From the NCBI RefSeq assembly GCF_018326265.1, contig NZ_AP023360.1, positions 3,215,501-3,279,500 of the forward strand: DNA of 64,000 nucleotides, read 5' to 3'. The DNA comes from Catellatospora sp. IY07-71 (GTDB lineage Bacteria; Actinomycetota; Actinomycetes; Mycobacteriales; Micromonosporaceae). Made by a program: the position numbers and the translations under genes. The notes under the pieces are model-generated. The model had not been told where the DNA came from. It saw only the letters and a list, made by a program, of their open reading frames with translations, and did not search any database. Positions 8,360-15,838 of this stretch are shown one piece after another (position 1 is the stretch's first letter; the number at the start of each line of letters is the position of its first letter).

Positions 8360-8676
8360 GTCGCCGTCCCATATCGCCCGAGCGCCGCATCAGGCCCCAT
8401 TGCCCTGGTTTGCGTAATGTAGCCCACGTCCGTGCCGCCCGGAGGCGAGATCGCCAGCCTCCGATGCCCGGGTATGGGCGGTGAAAGTTTCACGGGTCAT
8501 CGGGTCCGATCTGCACTCGATGGATGTAGATGTTGCGAAGGCGTTTCAGGCGGCTTAAGCTCCCGTGCTGTGGGAGCGCTCCCGGTCGTTGACCTGGTTC
8601 TTTCCTGGTCACTCTCGTTGCCCGGCGGGAGGTGCCGGGGCGTTTCCGCTCCCGATCCCCTGACGAAAGGCTCGTC
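8360..8676. other. Divergent intergenic region, lipoprotein / GH5 cellulase
   Basis: This 317-bp region has no gene I can support. Its right half carries the CebR-type promoter (8533-8584) of the cellulase gene. A small dyad TGAAAGTTTCA (about 8478-8489) lies in the middle and might serve the divergent lipoprotein gene. Confidence 0.5.
8533..8584 (+). promoter_or_regulatory. Promoter with CebR-type operator for the GH5 cellulase
   Basis: A -35 TTGCGA (8533-8538) and -10 TAAGCT (8556-8561) with a 17-bp spacer predict a start near 8568. Immediately downstream, TGGGAGCGCTCCCG (8571-8584) matches 13 of 14 positions of the known CebR box of actinobacterial cellulose/cellobiose regulons. CebR bound there would block transcription until cello-oligosaccharides are present. 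Confidence 0.8.
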
Positions 8677-10143
8677 ATGAGACTCCTGTCGCGCGCGTCC
8701 CGGCGCGGCCTGGTCGCCGCCACGGCCGCCGGTGCGCTGGCGCTCGGCCTGGCCGCGGCGCTGCCCGCGGTGAACGCGATGGCGGCGGCCGGCTGCTCGG
8801 TCACGTACACCGTGAACCAGTGGCAGGGCGGCTTCACCGCCAACATCACCATCAAGAACCTCGGCGACGCCATCAACGGCTGGACGCTGGGCTTCACGTT
8901 CCCCGACGCCGGTCAGAAGGTCACCCAGGGCTGGTCGGCGACGTACGCGCAGAGCGGCGCCGCGGTCACCGCGGCCAGCATGAGCTACAACGCCGCCCTG
9001 GCCACCGGCGCGTCGGCGAACATCGGTTTCAACGGCAGCTGGACCACCGCCAACCCGCTCCCGACCGTGTTCACCCTCAACGGCGTCACCTGCACCGGCG
9101 GGGTGGGCCCCACCAGCACGCCGTCGGGCGGACCGACGCAGTCCCCGTCGGCGTCGCCCCGGCCGTCCAGCTCGCCCTCGGCCAGCCCGTCGCAGCCCAC
9201 CGGGCAGACCCCGGTGGCGATCAACGGGCAGCTGCGGGTGTGCGGGGTCAACCTGTGCAACCAGTACAACCGCCCGATCCAGCTGCGCGGCATGAGCACG
9301 CACGGCCTCCAGTGGTTCGGCAACTGCTACAACGACGCCTCGCTCAACGCGCTGGCCTCCGACTGGCTGGCCGACCTGCTCCGCATCTCGATGTACGTGC
9401 AGGAGCAGGGCTACGAGACCAACCCCTCCGGGTTCACCAACCAGGTGAACAACCTGGTGGAGGAGGCGACCGAGCGCGGCCTGTACGCGCTGATCGACTT
9501 CCACACGCTCACGCCCGGCGACCCGATGTACAACCTGGAGCGCGCGAAGACGTTCTTCGCGGCGGTCTCGGCCCGCCACGCGAGCAAGAACAACGTCATC
9601 TACGAGATCACCAACGAGCCGAACGGCGTCAGCTGGAGCACCATCAAGAGCTACGCCGAGCAGGTCATCCCGGTGATCCGGGCGAACGACCCGGACGCGG
9701 TCGTCATCGTGGGCACCCGCGCCTGGTCGTCGCTGGGCGTGTCCGAGGGCGGCAACGCCACCGAGGTGATCAACAACAAGGTGAACGCGGCCAACGTGAT
9801 GTACGCGTTCCACTTCTACGCCGCCTCGCACCAGGCCAACTACCGCAGCGAGCTGGAGCGTGCGGCGGCGTCGCTGCCGATGTTCGTCACCGAGTTCGGC
9901 ACCGTCACCTACACCGGCGGCGGCGCGGTCGACCAGTCCAGCAGCACCGCCTGGTTCGACCTGATGGACCGGCTGAAGATCAGCTACGCGAACTGGACGT
10001 ACTCCGACGCCAACGAGGGCAGCGCGGCGTTCCGGCCGGGCACCTGCGCCGGCGGCAGCTACGCGGGGACCGCGAACCTGACCGAGTCCGGCAACTTCGT
10101 GCGCAACCGGATCCGTACCGCAGACAATTTCCCGACCAGCTGA
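8677..10143 (+). CDS. Secreted CBM2-GH5 endoglucanase (cellulase)
   Basis: Predicted to cleave beta-1,4-glucan outside the cell. From ATG 8677 (GAAAGG 6 nt upstream) the 488-residue protein has a signal peptide (to about residue 34, ...AMAAA), a family 2 cellulose-binding module (about 35-145, conserved Trp residues and a Cys pair), a Pro/Ser/Thr-rich linker (about 148-180) and a GH5 catalytic domain (about 185-488). The acid/base is Glu314 in ITNEPNG and the nucleophile Glu406 in FVTEFGT; the overall pattern fits subfamily GH5_2. An upstream CebR box indicates induction by cello-oligosaccharides. A strong 15-bp-stem terminator follows the stop codon. Confidence 0.93.
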   Translation: MRLLSRASRRGLVAATAAGALALGLAAALPAVNAMAAAGCSVTYTVNQWQGGFTANITIKNLGDAINGWTLGFTFPDAGQKVTQGWSATYAQSGAAVTAASMSYNAALATGASANIGFNGSWTTANPLPTVFTLNGVTCTGGVGPTSTPSGGPTQSPSASPRPSSSPSASPSQPTGQTPVAINGQLRVCGVNLCNQYNRPIQLRGMSTHGLQWFGNCYNDASLNALASDWLADLLRISMYVQEQGYETNPSGFTNQVNNLVEEATERGLYALIDFHTLTPGDPMYNLERAKTFFAAVSARHASKNNVIYEITNEPNGVSWSTIKSYAEQVIPVIRANDPDAVVIVGTRAWSSLGVSEGGNATEVINNKVNAANVMYAFHFYAASHQANYRSELERAAASLPMFVTEFGTVTYTGGGAVDQSSSTAWFDLMDRLKISYANWTYSDANEGSAAFRPGTCAGGSYAGTANLTESGNFVRNRIRTADNFPTS

Positions 10144-10156
10144 TCAGGTAAACGTG

Positions 10157-10195
10157 AACAGGGCTCCGCCGAACACGGCGGGGCCCTGTTTCGTT
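10157..10195 (+). terminator. Intrinsic terminator of the cellulase gene
   Basis: AACAGGGCTCCGCCG (10157-10171) pairs with CGGCGGGGCCCTGTT (10176-10190) around an AACA loop; 14 Watson-Crick pairs and one T-G wobble. A T-rich tail, TTTCGTTTC, follows. It is the best classical terminator in the window. Confidence 0.85.
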
Positions 10196-10287
10196 TCGGT
10201 GGGTTGTGGAGACTCGTTGGGGTCTGTCGGGATGTCCGAATGCCGGTAGGTTGTCGGGATCTCGCCGTCTTCGGGAAGGGACCCAAC

Positions 10288-11667
10288 ATGAAAGTCTGCG
10301 TGGTCGGCACCGGTTATGTCGGCCTCACCACCGGCGTGAGCCTGGCCTACCTGGGCCACCAGGTGACCTGCATCGACCTGGACGAGTCGAAGATCGAGCA
10401 GCTGCGGGGCGGCCGCCCGCCCATCTACGAGCCGCACCTCGACGAGCTGATGGCCGAGGCCGCGCACAACCTGACCTTCACCACCAGCTACGAGGAGGGC
10501 GTGCCCGGGGCCGAGGTCGTCTTCGTCGCGGTGCAGACCCCGTCGCTGGCCAACGGCAGCCCGGACCTGCGCTTCCTGCGCTCGGCGGCCGAGAGCATCG
10601 GCCGCACCGTAGGCGACGGCTTCACCGTGGTGGTGAACAAGTCCACGGTGCCCATCGGCAGCGGCAACTGGGTCGACGCGATCCTGCGCGACGCATACGA
10701 GCAGCACCACGCGCGCCGGGCGGCCGGCGAGTTCGCCGTCGCGTCCAACCCGGAGTTCCTGCGCGAGGGCTCGGCGCTGCACGACACCCTCTACCCCGAC
10801 CGCATCGTGATCGGCTCGGACAACCCGCGCAGCCTGGAGGTGCTGGCCCGGCTCTACCGGACCGTGCTCAACCAGTCGTTCACCCCGCCGTCCTTCCTGC
10901 CCCGGCCGGACCAGACCGACGCCGTGCCGCTGGTCTCCACCGACCTCGCCTCCGCCGAGCTGATCAAGTACGCCGCGAACGCGTTCCTGGCCCTGAAGAT
11001 CAGCTACATCAACGAGATCGGGCGGCTGGCCGGCAAGGTCGGCGCCGACATCGTCCAGGTGGCCCGGGGCACCGGCCTGGACGCCCGGATCGGCTCGCGC
11101 TTCCTGCAGGCCGGGCTGGGCTGGGGCGGCTCCTGCTTCGCCAAGGACACCGCCGCGCTGATCGCCACCGCCGCCGAGTACCACCACGACATGCCGATCG
11201 TGCGGGCCGCCCGCGACGTCAACCAGCGCCAGCGCACCCTGGTCGTGGACCGGCTGATGGAGGAGCTGCGCATCCTCAAGGGCCGCCGGATCGGCCTGCT
11301 CGGGCTGGCGTTCAAGCCCAACACCGACGACCTGCGCGACTCGCCCGCGGTCGACGTGGCCCGGCTGCTGCTGGCCCGCGGCGCCCGGATCCGGCTGCAC
11401 GACCCGGTCGCCGCGGAGCGCTTCCGGCGCGAGCACCCCGACCTGGCCGAGCACCTGTGCCACAGCCTCGACGAGGTGTTCGACAACAGCGACGCGGTGG
11501 TGCTGTGCACCGAGTGGGCGCAGTACCTGGAGCTGGACTGGAGCAAGTTCGTCGGCCTGATGAACAACCCGGTGCTGCTCGACGGGCGGCTGGCCCTCGA
11601 CCCGGGCCGGCTGTCCCGCCTCGGCTACCGCTACCTGTCCCTCACCGGCGACTCCGGCGCGGCCTGA
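10288..11667 (+). CDS. UDP-glucose/GDP-mannose 6-dehydrogenase family protein
   Basis: Predicted to oxidise the C6 hydroxyl of a nucleotide sugar, most likely UDP-glucose to UDP-glucuronate, in two NAD-dependent steps in the cytoplasm, feeding acidic polysaccharide synthesis. The N-terminal Rossmann motif GTGYVGLTTG (residues 7-16), the central ELIKYAANAF helix and the catalytic cysteine in GWGGSCFAKD (Cys283) are all present, as is the C-terminal domain starting at LLGLAFKPNTDDLRDSPA. The length (459 residues) is typical. ATG 10288 has GGGAAGGG 7 nt upstream; longer reading frames upstream lack such support. A -10-like TAGGTT (10247-10252) lies in the leader. Substrate specificity is inferred from family resemblance only. 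Confidence 0.88.
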   Translation: MKVCVVGTGYVGLTTGVSLAYLGHQVTCIDLDESKIEQLRGGRPPIYEPHLDELMAEAAHNLTFTTSYEEGVPGAEVVFVAVQTPSLANGSPDLRFLRSAAESIGRTVGDGFTVVVNKSTVPIGSGNWVDAILRDAYEQHHARRAAGEFAVASNPEFLREGSALHDTLYPDRIVIGSDNPRSLEVLARLYRTVLNQSFTPPSFLPRPDQTDAVPLVSTDLASAELIKYAANAFLALKISYINEIGRLAGKVGADIVQVARGTGLDARIGSRFLQAGLGWGGSCFAKDTAALIATAAEYHHDMPIVRAARDVNQRQRTLVVDRLMEELRILKGRRIGLLGLAFKPNTDDLRDSPAVDVARLLLARGARIRLHDPVAAERFRREHPDLAEHLCHSLDEVFDNSDAVVLCTEWAQYLELDWSKFVGLMNNPVLLDGRLALDPGRLSRLGYRYLSLTGDSGAA

Positions 11668-11687
11668 TCATCGCGGCTGGAGCGCGC

Positions 11688-11718
11688 TTGACCTGGAGCG
11701 CGCTCCAGCTCCTAGCGT
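11688..11718 (+). promoter_or_regulatory. MerR-type promoter with 19-bp spacer and perfect dyad
   Basis: The -35 TTGACC (11688-11693) and -10 TAGCGT (11713-11718) are 19 bp apart, too long for normal use. A perfect 16-bp palindrome, CTGGAGCGCGCTCCAG (11693-11708), fills the spacer. Overlong promoters with a spacer dyad are the hallmark of MerR-family activators, which twist the DNA to realign the hexamers. A near-repeat, GGCTGGAGCGCGCT (about 11675-11688), lies just upstream. No merR gene is visible in the window. Confidence 0.75.
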
Positions 11719-11752
11719 GGGTCGGGTCAAGCCGTGGACAAGGGGGACCGAC

Positions 11753-12757
11753 ATGAAGAAGGTGGCACTCGGCCGCACCGGCGAGCAGGTCAGCCAGCTC
11801 TCGCTGGGCTGCATGATCATGGGTACGACCACCGACGAGCCCACGTCGTACGCCATGCTCGACCGCTACACCGAGGCGGGCGGGGACTTCCTCGACACCG
11901 CCAACTGCTACGCGTGGTGGTCGCGCGAGGGCAGCCTCGGCGGCGAGAGTGAGGAGCTGCTCGGGCGCTGGTTCGACCGCACCGGCCGCCGCGACGACGT
12001 CTTCCTGGCGACCAAGGGCAGCGCCATGGTCTGGGAGCAGGACGGGCTGTGGTCCGGTGGTGAGCCCGACTGGGACCTGGCCCGCCGCCGGTTCGAGGGA
12101 GCCGGGGCGGCGACCCTGGTCAAGGCCCTCGACGACAGCCTGCGCCGGCTGCGCACCGACCACGTGGACCTCTACTACGTGCACGTCGACGACCGGCGCA
12201 CCCCGCTGGAGGAGACCCTGGAGGCCCTGGCCGGGCTGGTCGCCGCCGGCAAGACCCGGTACGTCGGCTGGTCGAACGTACGCACCTGGCGGCTGGAGCG
12301 CATCCGGCAGCTGTGCGCGCGCAACGGCTGGCCCGCGCCGGTGGCGCTGCAGCAGCAGCACACCTACCTGCGCCCGCGCGCCGGGCTGGACAACTCCTCC
12401 ATCGTGGACGGCCAGCAGCTCGACTACCTGCGCGAGCACGACGACCTGACGCTGGTGGCGTACTCGCCGATCCTCAAGGGCGTCTACGACTCGGCGGCCA
12501 AGCGCGCCGGGCACTGGTCGATGGACGCCTACCGCGGCCCCGACGCCGAGGCGCGGCTCGCCGTGCTGGCCGAGGTCGCCGCCGAGGTCGGCGCCGCGCC
12601 GAACCAGGTGGTGCTGGCCTGGCTGCTGCGCGCACAGCCGTCCGTCGTCCCGCTGATCGGGCCGCGCACGCTGGAGCAGTACGACTCGGCGTACGCGGCG
12701 CTGGACGTGGTGCTGAGCGACGAGCAGGCCGCCCGGCTCGACGCGGCGGGGGCCTGA
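11753..12757 (+). CDS. Aldo/keto reductase
   Basis: NADPH-dependent reduction of aldehydes or ketones, cytosolic. The 334-residue protein has the (beta/alpha)8 AKR signatures: DFLDTANCY (Asp48, Tyr53), ATKGS (Lys88) and LYYVHVDD (His144), which form the catalytic tetrad, and the C-terminal cofactor segment VPLIGPRTLEQ. ATG 11753 is chosen for its AGGGGGA Shine-Dalgarno 5 nt upstream. The MerR-type promoter in front predicts induction by an electrophile, drug or redox stress, as for many stress-induced reductases. The physiological substrate is unknown. Confidence 0.88.
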   Translation: MKKVALGRTGEQVSQLSLGCMIMGTTTDEPTSYAMLDRYTEAGGDFLDTANCYAWWSREGSLGGESEELLGRWFDRTGRRDDVFLATKGSAMVWEQDGLWSGGEPDWDLARRRFEGAGAATLVKALDDSLRRLRTDHVDLYYVHVDDRRTPLEETLEALAGLVAAGKTRYVGWSNVRTWRLERIRQLCARNGWPAPVALQQQHTYLRPRAGLDNSSIVDGQQLDYLREHDDLTLVAYSPILKGVYDSAAKRAGHWSMDAYRGPDAEARLAVLAEVAAEVGAAPNQVVLAWLLRAQPSVVPLIGPRTLEQYDSAYAALDVVLSDEQAARLDAAGA

Positions 12758-12828
12758 CCGGGCCGCGCCACGCGGCATGAAGACGGTCACCCTGCGTTGC
12801 CGTGGTCGCGCGGGATGCGAAAGGGTCA

Positions 12829-12856
12829 TACTGTGTCCCGGGCCGCGTGAGCGGCC
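12829..12856 (+). promoter_or_regulatory. Possible rbpA promoter -10 and leader hairpin
   Basis: TACTGT (12829-12834) fits a TAnnnT -10 element; no clear -35 is seen. A small perfect hairpin GGCCGC-GTGA-GCGGCC (12841-12856) lies in the predicted leader of rbpA. Confidence 0.4.
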
Positions 12857-12942
12857 ACGGCGGGTGGGACCCCGAAAGGGAACACCACCGGCACCCGTGT
12901 CGTCTCGTCACGGGAAGAAAAGTCGAACCGTGAGGAGCGGGT

Positions 12943-13281
12943 ATGGGCGAGCGCGTGCTGCGGGGCAGCCGACTGGGCGCGGTCAGCTACGAGTCGGACC
13001 GCAACACCGAATTCGCGCCGCGGCAGACGCGGGAGTTCTCCTGCGGCAACGGCCACCGGTTCGAGGTGCCGTTCGCGATGGACGCCGAGGTGCCCTCGAC
13101 GTGGGAGTGCAAGTTCGACGGCAGCGTGGCGCGGCTGGTCGACGGCTCCGAGCCGGAGCAGAAGAAGGTCAAGCCGCCGCGTACGCACTGGGACATGCTC
13201 CTGGAGCGGCGCTCGATCGAGGAGCTCGAGGAGATCCTCGAGGAGCGGCTCGCCGAGGTGCGGGCCAAGCGCGGTCGCTGA
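12943..13281 (+). CDS. rbpA: RNA polymerase-binding protein RbpA
   Basis: Actinobacterial general transcription factor that binds the principal sigma factor and RNA polymerase and stabilises open complexes. The 112-residue protein begins with the flexible N-terminal arm (MGERVLRGSRLGAVSYESDR), followed by the RbpA core domain with CGNGHRFEVPF and STWECKFDG (the zinc-ribbon-like fold) and the basic linker and sigma-interaction domain (KPPRTHWDMLLERRSIEELEEI, read as two parts). Its length matches the family. GGAG lies 6-9 nt upstream of ATG 12943. The small membrane protein gene starts 13 nt after its stop, so the two are probably co-transcribed. Confidence 0.96.
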   Translation: MGERVLRGSRLGAVSYESDRNTEFAPRQTREFSCGNGHRFEVPFAMDAEVPSTWECKFDGSVARLVDGSEPEQKKVKPPRTHWDMLLERRSIEELEEILEERLAEVRAKRGR

Positions 13282-13294
13282 CCGGGCAACCCTG

Positions 13295-13627
13295 ATGGCG
13301 ACGGGTCAGCAGCAGGTCGCCGGCCGGCTGGCGCTGGTCGTGCTGCTGCTGACCCTGCTGACTCTGGGCGCGTACGTCGCGCTCATCGTGGCGCAGGGCG
13401 GCGCGCCGGTCGCCTGGTTCACCGGCGGGCTGCTGCTGGCGGCCCTGCTGGCGGGACAGGCGTGGCGCACCACCCGGCGCCGGACGGCGGCCCTGGTCGT
13501 GACCGGGGTGCTGCTGTGCGTGCTCGGCGTGCTGGCCCTGGCCACGATCGGGCTGCCGCTGCTCGCGGCGGGCGTGATCGCCTTCCTCGCCGCCGCCCGC
13601 ACCCGCGCCACCACCAGCACCGACTGA
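13295..13627 (+). CDS. Small integral membrane protein downstream of rbpA
   Basis: A 110-residue hydrophobic protein of unknown function with about four predicted membrane segments (residues 10-32, 37-54, 63-82, 83-101) and short charged loops (RTTRRRT near residue 57). It has no catalytic motif I recognise. It begins 13 nt after rbpA, which suggests a shared transcript. It is followed by a 519-bp gene-free region full of family C repeats. Confidence 0.65.
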   Translation: MATGQQQVAGRLALVVLLLTLLTLGAYVALIVAQGGAPVAWFTGGLLLAALLAGQAWRTTRRRTAALVVTGVLLCVLGVLALATIGLPLLAAGVIAFLAAARTRATTSTD

Positions 13628-14146
13628 CCCGCGCCGCGGCGTTCATCGCGCATGATCGCGACTTCGTGTCAGAAAGCGCGGTCCCGGCGCCGCATGATCG
13701 CGGTCTCGTGTCGAAAAGTCTGGTCTGCCGGGTCATGATCGCGACTTCGTGTCGAAACCTGTGGTCCAGCCGCACTTTGTGACACGAACTCCTGATCATC
13801 GCACCGGGGGTGCCGGCCTCACGCCATCGCGGGTGCGGACTCCGCTCGCGGGCGCGGAGCAACTCCCCTCGCGGGTGGGGAGCCGGGGCCGGGTGGTGTG
13901 CCATTGTCGGTGCGCTATGTCACCGTCCGTGAGTAGATCGCCACCTGGTGGCAGTGCGAGCTGCGGAAACTCGGGCTGAAGGCGGTGGATCACTGTCCGT
14001 CGTCACGGACCGCGACGCTCGGAGGCTTTCCGGACGCGGCGCTGTCGCGGTAGTCTGCCTTCCGGCCGCGCCCAGCCCCTCCGACCCCCGGCGGCCGCCG
14101 TCGCGCATCCCCCTTCCGCGCGACGGGCGACGGAAGGACCCTGTAC
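13628..14146. other. Gene-free region: repeat cluster and promoter of the coiled-coil gene
   Basis: The left part (13651-13802) holds four family C units. The right part carries a small palindrome, CCACCTGGTGG (about 13941-13951), and a possible -10, TAGTCT (14051-14056), with a weak -35 TTTCCG (14027-14032, 18-bp spacer), giving a leader of about 90 nt for the next gene. I looked for a c-di-AMP riboswitch, common before actinobacterial wall hydrolase genes, and saw no convincing one. Confidence 0.45.
13651..13802. repeat. Family C repeat cluster: three direct units and one inverted
   Basis: CATGATCGCGACTTCGTGTC begins at 13651; CATGATCGCGGTCTCGTGTC begins at about 13692; the first form recurs at about 13734 (each followed by (A/G)AAA). 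An inverted unit, GTGACACGAACTCCTGATCA, lies at about 13780-13799. Single stem-loops of the same family occur at 19962 and 34882. The array lies downstream of the rbpA operon. Confidence 0.75.
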
Positions 14147-15193
14147 GTGCCTGCCCCGGTGCGCCGCCCGCGTTCCCGTCCCGCGTCCCTGCTGGCCGCT
14201 GTGCTCGCCGCCGTCGTGCTGATCACCGGCTTCCCGGTGTCCGCGTACGCCGAGCCGAACGAGATCCCCAACGCCAAGATCGCCCAGCTGCGCCAGAACC
14301 TGGAGAGCGTCGCCGGGCAGTACCTCGAGGCCGAGGCCGCGCTCGCCAAGGCGAAGAAGGAGCAGGTCGCGCTCAACCAGCGGATGGCCGCGGCCGAGAA
14401 CCGCTACACGCGCAGCAGGTCCAGTGTCGTCAAGTACGCCGCCGAGGCGTACAAGTCCGGCCGGCTGGGCGTCATCGGGGTCATGCTCAACGCGAACTCG
14501 CCCGACGACTTCCTCGGCCGCACGGCCGCGCTGGAGCGGATGACCGCCCGCGACGAGGCCCGCATCGGCGAGATGGTCGCGGCCCGCAAGGAGATCGAGG
14601 AGGCGAAGGCAGCCGTCGACGCCGCCGTCGCCGAGCAGGCCAAGCAGACCAGGGAGATGGCCAAGCTGCGCAAGGCCGCCGAGAAGGCGCTGTCGGCGGT
14701 CGGCGGCGAGGCCACCCGGGGCTGGGTCGAGCCCGGCTCGCCGCTGGCGATCCCCGCGCCGCGCAACGCCGACGGCACCTGGCCCAAGGAGATCTGCAGC
14801 ATCAACGACCCGACCAAGCCCGCCCCGGCGTGCATCACGCCGCGCCTGCTGCACGCCTACGAGCAGGCGCGCAAGGCCGGGTTCAAGCGGTTCACCGCGT
14901 GCTGGCGGCCCGGCGACATGTACGAGCACCCCAAGGGCCGCGCCTGCGACTTCGCCGTCGCGTCGGGCGGCGGCTTCGGTGGCACGGCCTCGGGTGACGC
15001 CCGGACCTATGGCAACAAGCTCGCGTCGTTCTTCGTGAAGAACGCCAGCAGGCTGGGCGTGATGTACGTGATCTGGTTCTGCCAGGTGTGGCTGCCCAGC
15101 TCCGGGTGGCGCAGATACTCGCCGACCGGCTCGTCGTGCGGTGACTCGCCGTCCAGCGACCACACCGACCACGTGCACCTGTCGGTGTACTGA
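14147..15193 (+). CDS. Secreted coiled-coil protein with C-terminal VanY/ARB_07466-like domain
   Basis: Predicted to act in the cell envelope, probably in peptidoglycan remodelling. The 348-residue chain has an N-terminal signal peptide (cleavage near SAYA-EP, residue 36-37), a long helical coiled-coil region (about 42-190, resembling RipC/CwlO-type hydrolase regulatory coils) and a C-terminal domain (about 205-348) with GRACDFAV and DHTDHVHLS, a His/Asp arrangement like that of the ARB_07466/D-Ala-D-Ala carboxypeptidase-like fold. GTG 14147 is preceded by GGAAGGA. The gene ends 1 nt before the convergent DinB gene. Whether the C-terminal domain is catalytically active cannot be decided here. 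Confidence 0.75.
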   Translation: MPAPVRRPRSRPASLLAAVLAAVVLITGFPVSAYAEPNEIPNAKIAQLRQNLESVAGQYLEAEAALAKAKKEQVALNQRMAAAENRYTRSRSSVVKYAAEAYKSGRLGVIGVMLNANSPDDFLGRTAALERMTARDEARIGEMVAARKEIEEAKAAVDAAVAEQAKQTREMAKLRKAAEKALSAVGGEATRGWVEPGSPLAIPAPRNADGTWPKEICSINDPTKPAPACITPRLLHAYEQARKAGFKRFTACWRPGDMYEHPKGRACDFAVASGGGFGGTASGDARTYGNKLASFFVKNASRLGVMYVIWFCQVWLPSSGWRRYSPTGSSCGDSPSSDHTDHVHLSVY

Positions 15194-15194
15194 G

Positions 15195-15713
15195 CTACTG
15201 CCCGGCCTGGCCGTCGATGCTCTCGCGCATCAGGTCGAGGTGGCCGCAGTGCCGTGCGGTCTCCTCGATCATGTGCGTCAGCGCGTACCGCAGCGTGAAG
15301 CTGTTGCCCTCGCCGTGGGCCCGCTCGTCCAGGTCGGCAGCGCCCTCGGCGACCGTGCGGGACCGCGCGCACTCGGTCTCGTAGGCCGCGACGATGTCCG
15401 CGAGCGTGTCGTCCGGTGCGAGCGGGAAGCCGCCGTGCGGCTGCTCCGCGCTCCACGGCCACGGCAGGTCCAGCCCGGCGAAGTCGATGCCGAACCAGAA
15501 GCGCTCGACCCCGGTCAGGTGTTTGACCAGGCCGGCCGGGGTCAGCGCGGAGGCGGGCACGGGCCGGGAGAACGCCTGCTCGTCGGTCAGCCCGGCGACC
15601 TTGAGCAGCACCGTGGCCCGCAGGAAGTCGAGCATGCCGGTGAGCGTCTGCCGCTCGGTGCCGTCCTCGGGCGGGCGGGTGCGCACCACCGGTACGAGAG
15701 GTTCGTCGATCAT
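15195..15713 (-). CDS. DinB/DUF664-family putative metal-dependent protein
   Basis: A 172-residue four-helix-bundle protein of the DinB superfamily (DUF664 type), which in actinobacteria includes mycothiol-dependent transferases. The three histidines expected to bind metal are seen in LVKHLTGVER and HMIEETARHCGH. The substrate is unknown. A paralogue lies at 35031-35537. It converges on the coiled-coil gene with 1 nt between stops and no terminator. The ATG at 15713 sits 6 nt after a -10 TACGGT (15720-15725) with no Shine-Dalgarno sequence, so a leaderless mRNA is predicted. Confidence 0.8.
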   Translation of the reverse strand: MIDEPLVPVVRTRPPEDGTERQTLTGMLDFLRATVLLKVAGLTDEQAFSRPVPASALTPAGLVKHLTGVERFWFGIDFAGLDLPWPWSAEQPHGGFPLAPDDTLADIVAAYETECARSRTVAEGAADLDERAHGEGNSFTLRYALTHMIEETARHCGHLDLMRESIDGQAGQ

Positions 15714-15740
15714 CCGGGCACCGTACGGGCGGGGGCTGAC

Positions 15741-15783
15741 ATTTCTGCCTCGCGTGGACAGAAATTCTCGCGTTGGGTGTAAT
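15741..15783 (+). promoter_or_regulatory. Promoter with dyad before the ECF-CAP fusion gene
   Basis: A possible -35 TGGACA (15755-15760) and -10 TGTAAT (15778-15783) with a 17-bp spacer. A 7-bp dyad ATTTCTG (15741-15747) / CAGAAAT (15759-15765) overlaps the -35. The region also holds the leaderless promoter of the divergent DinB gene. An ECF-type autoregulatory promoter might exist here, but its consensus cannot be defined from one example. Confidence 0.5.
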
Positions 15784-15838
15784 GACCCGGCCGGTGGCGA
15801 GACCTACTAGCGACGAACCGCTACCTCGGGAGGCAGTC

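Noticed and set aside
13651-13802. CRISPR-like direct repeats
   Set aside because: Only three diverged direct units with unequal short spacers plus an inverted unit; no cas genes. It fits the family C intergenic repeat instead.
13900-14140. Possible c-di-AMP (ydaO-type) riboswitch before the coiled-coil wall protein
   Set aside because: The expected conserved blocks and stem order are not seen; only a small palindrome and a promoter-like TAGTCT are present.
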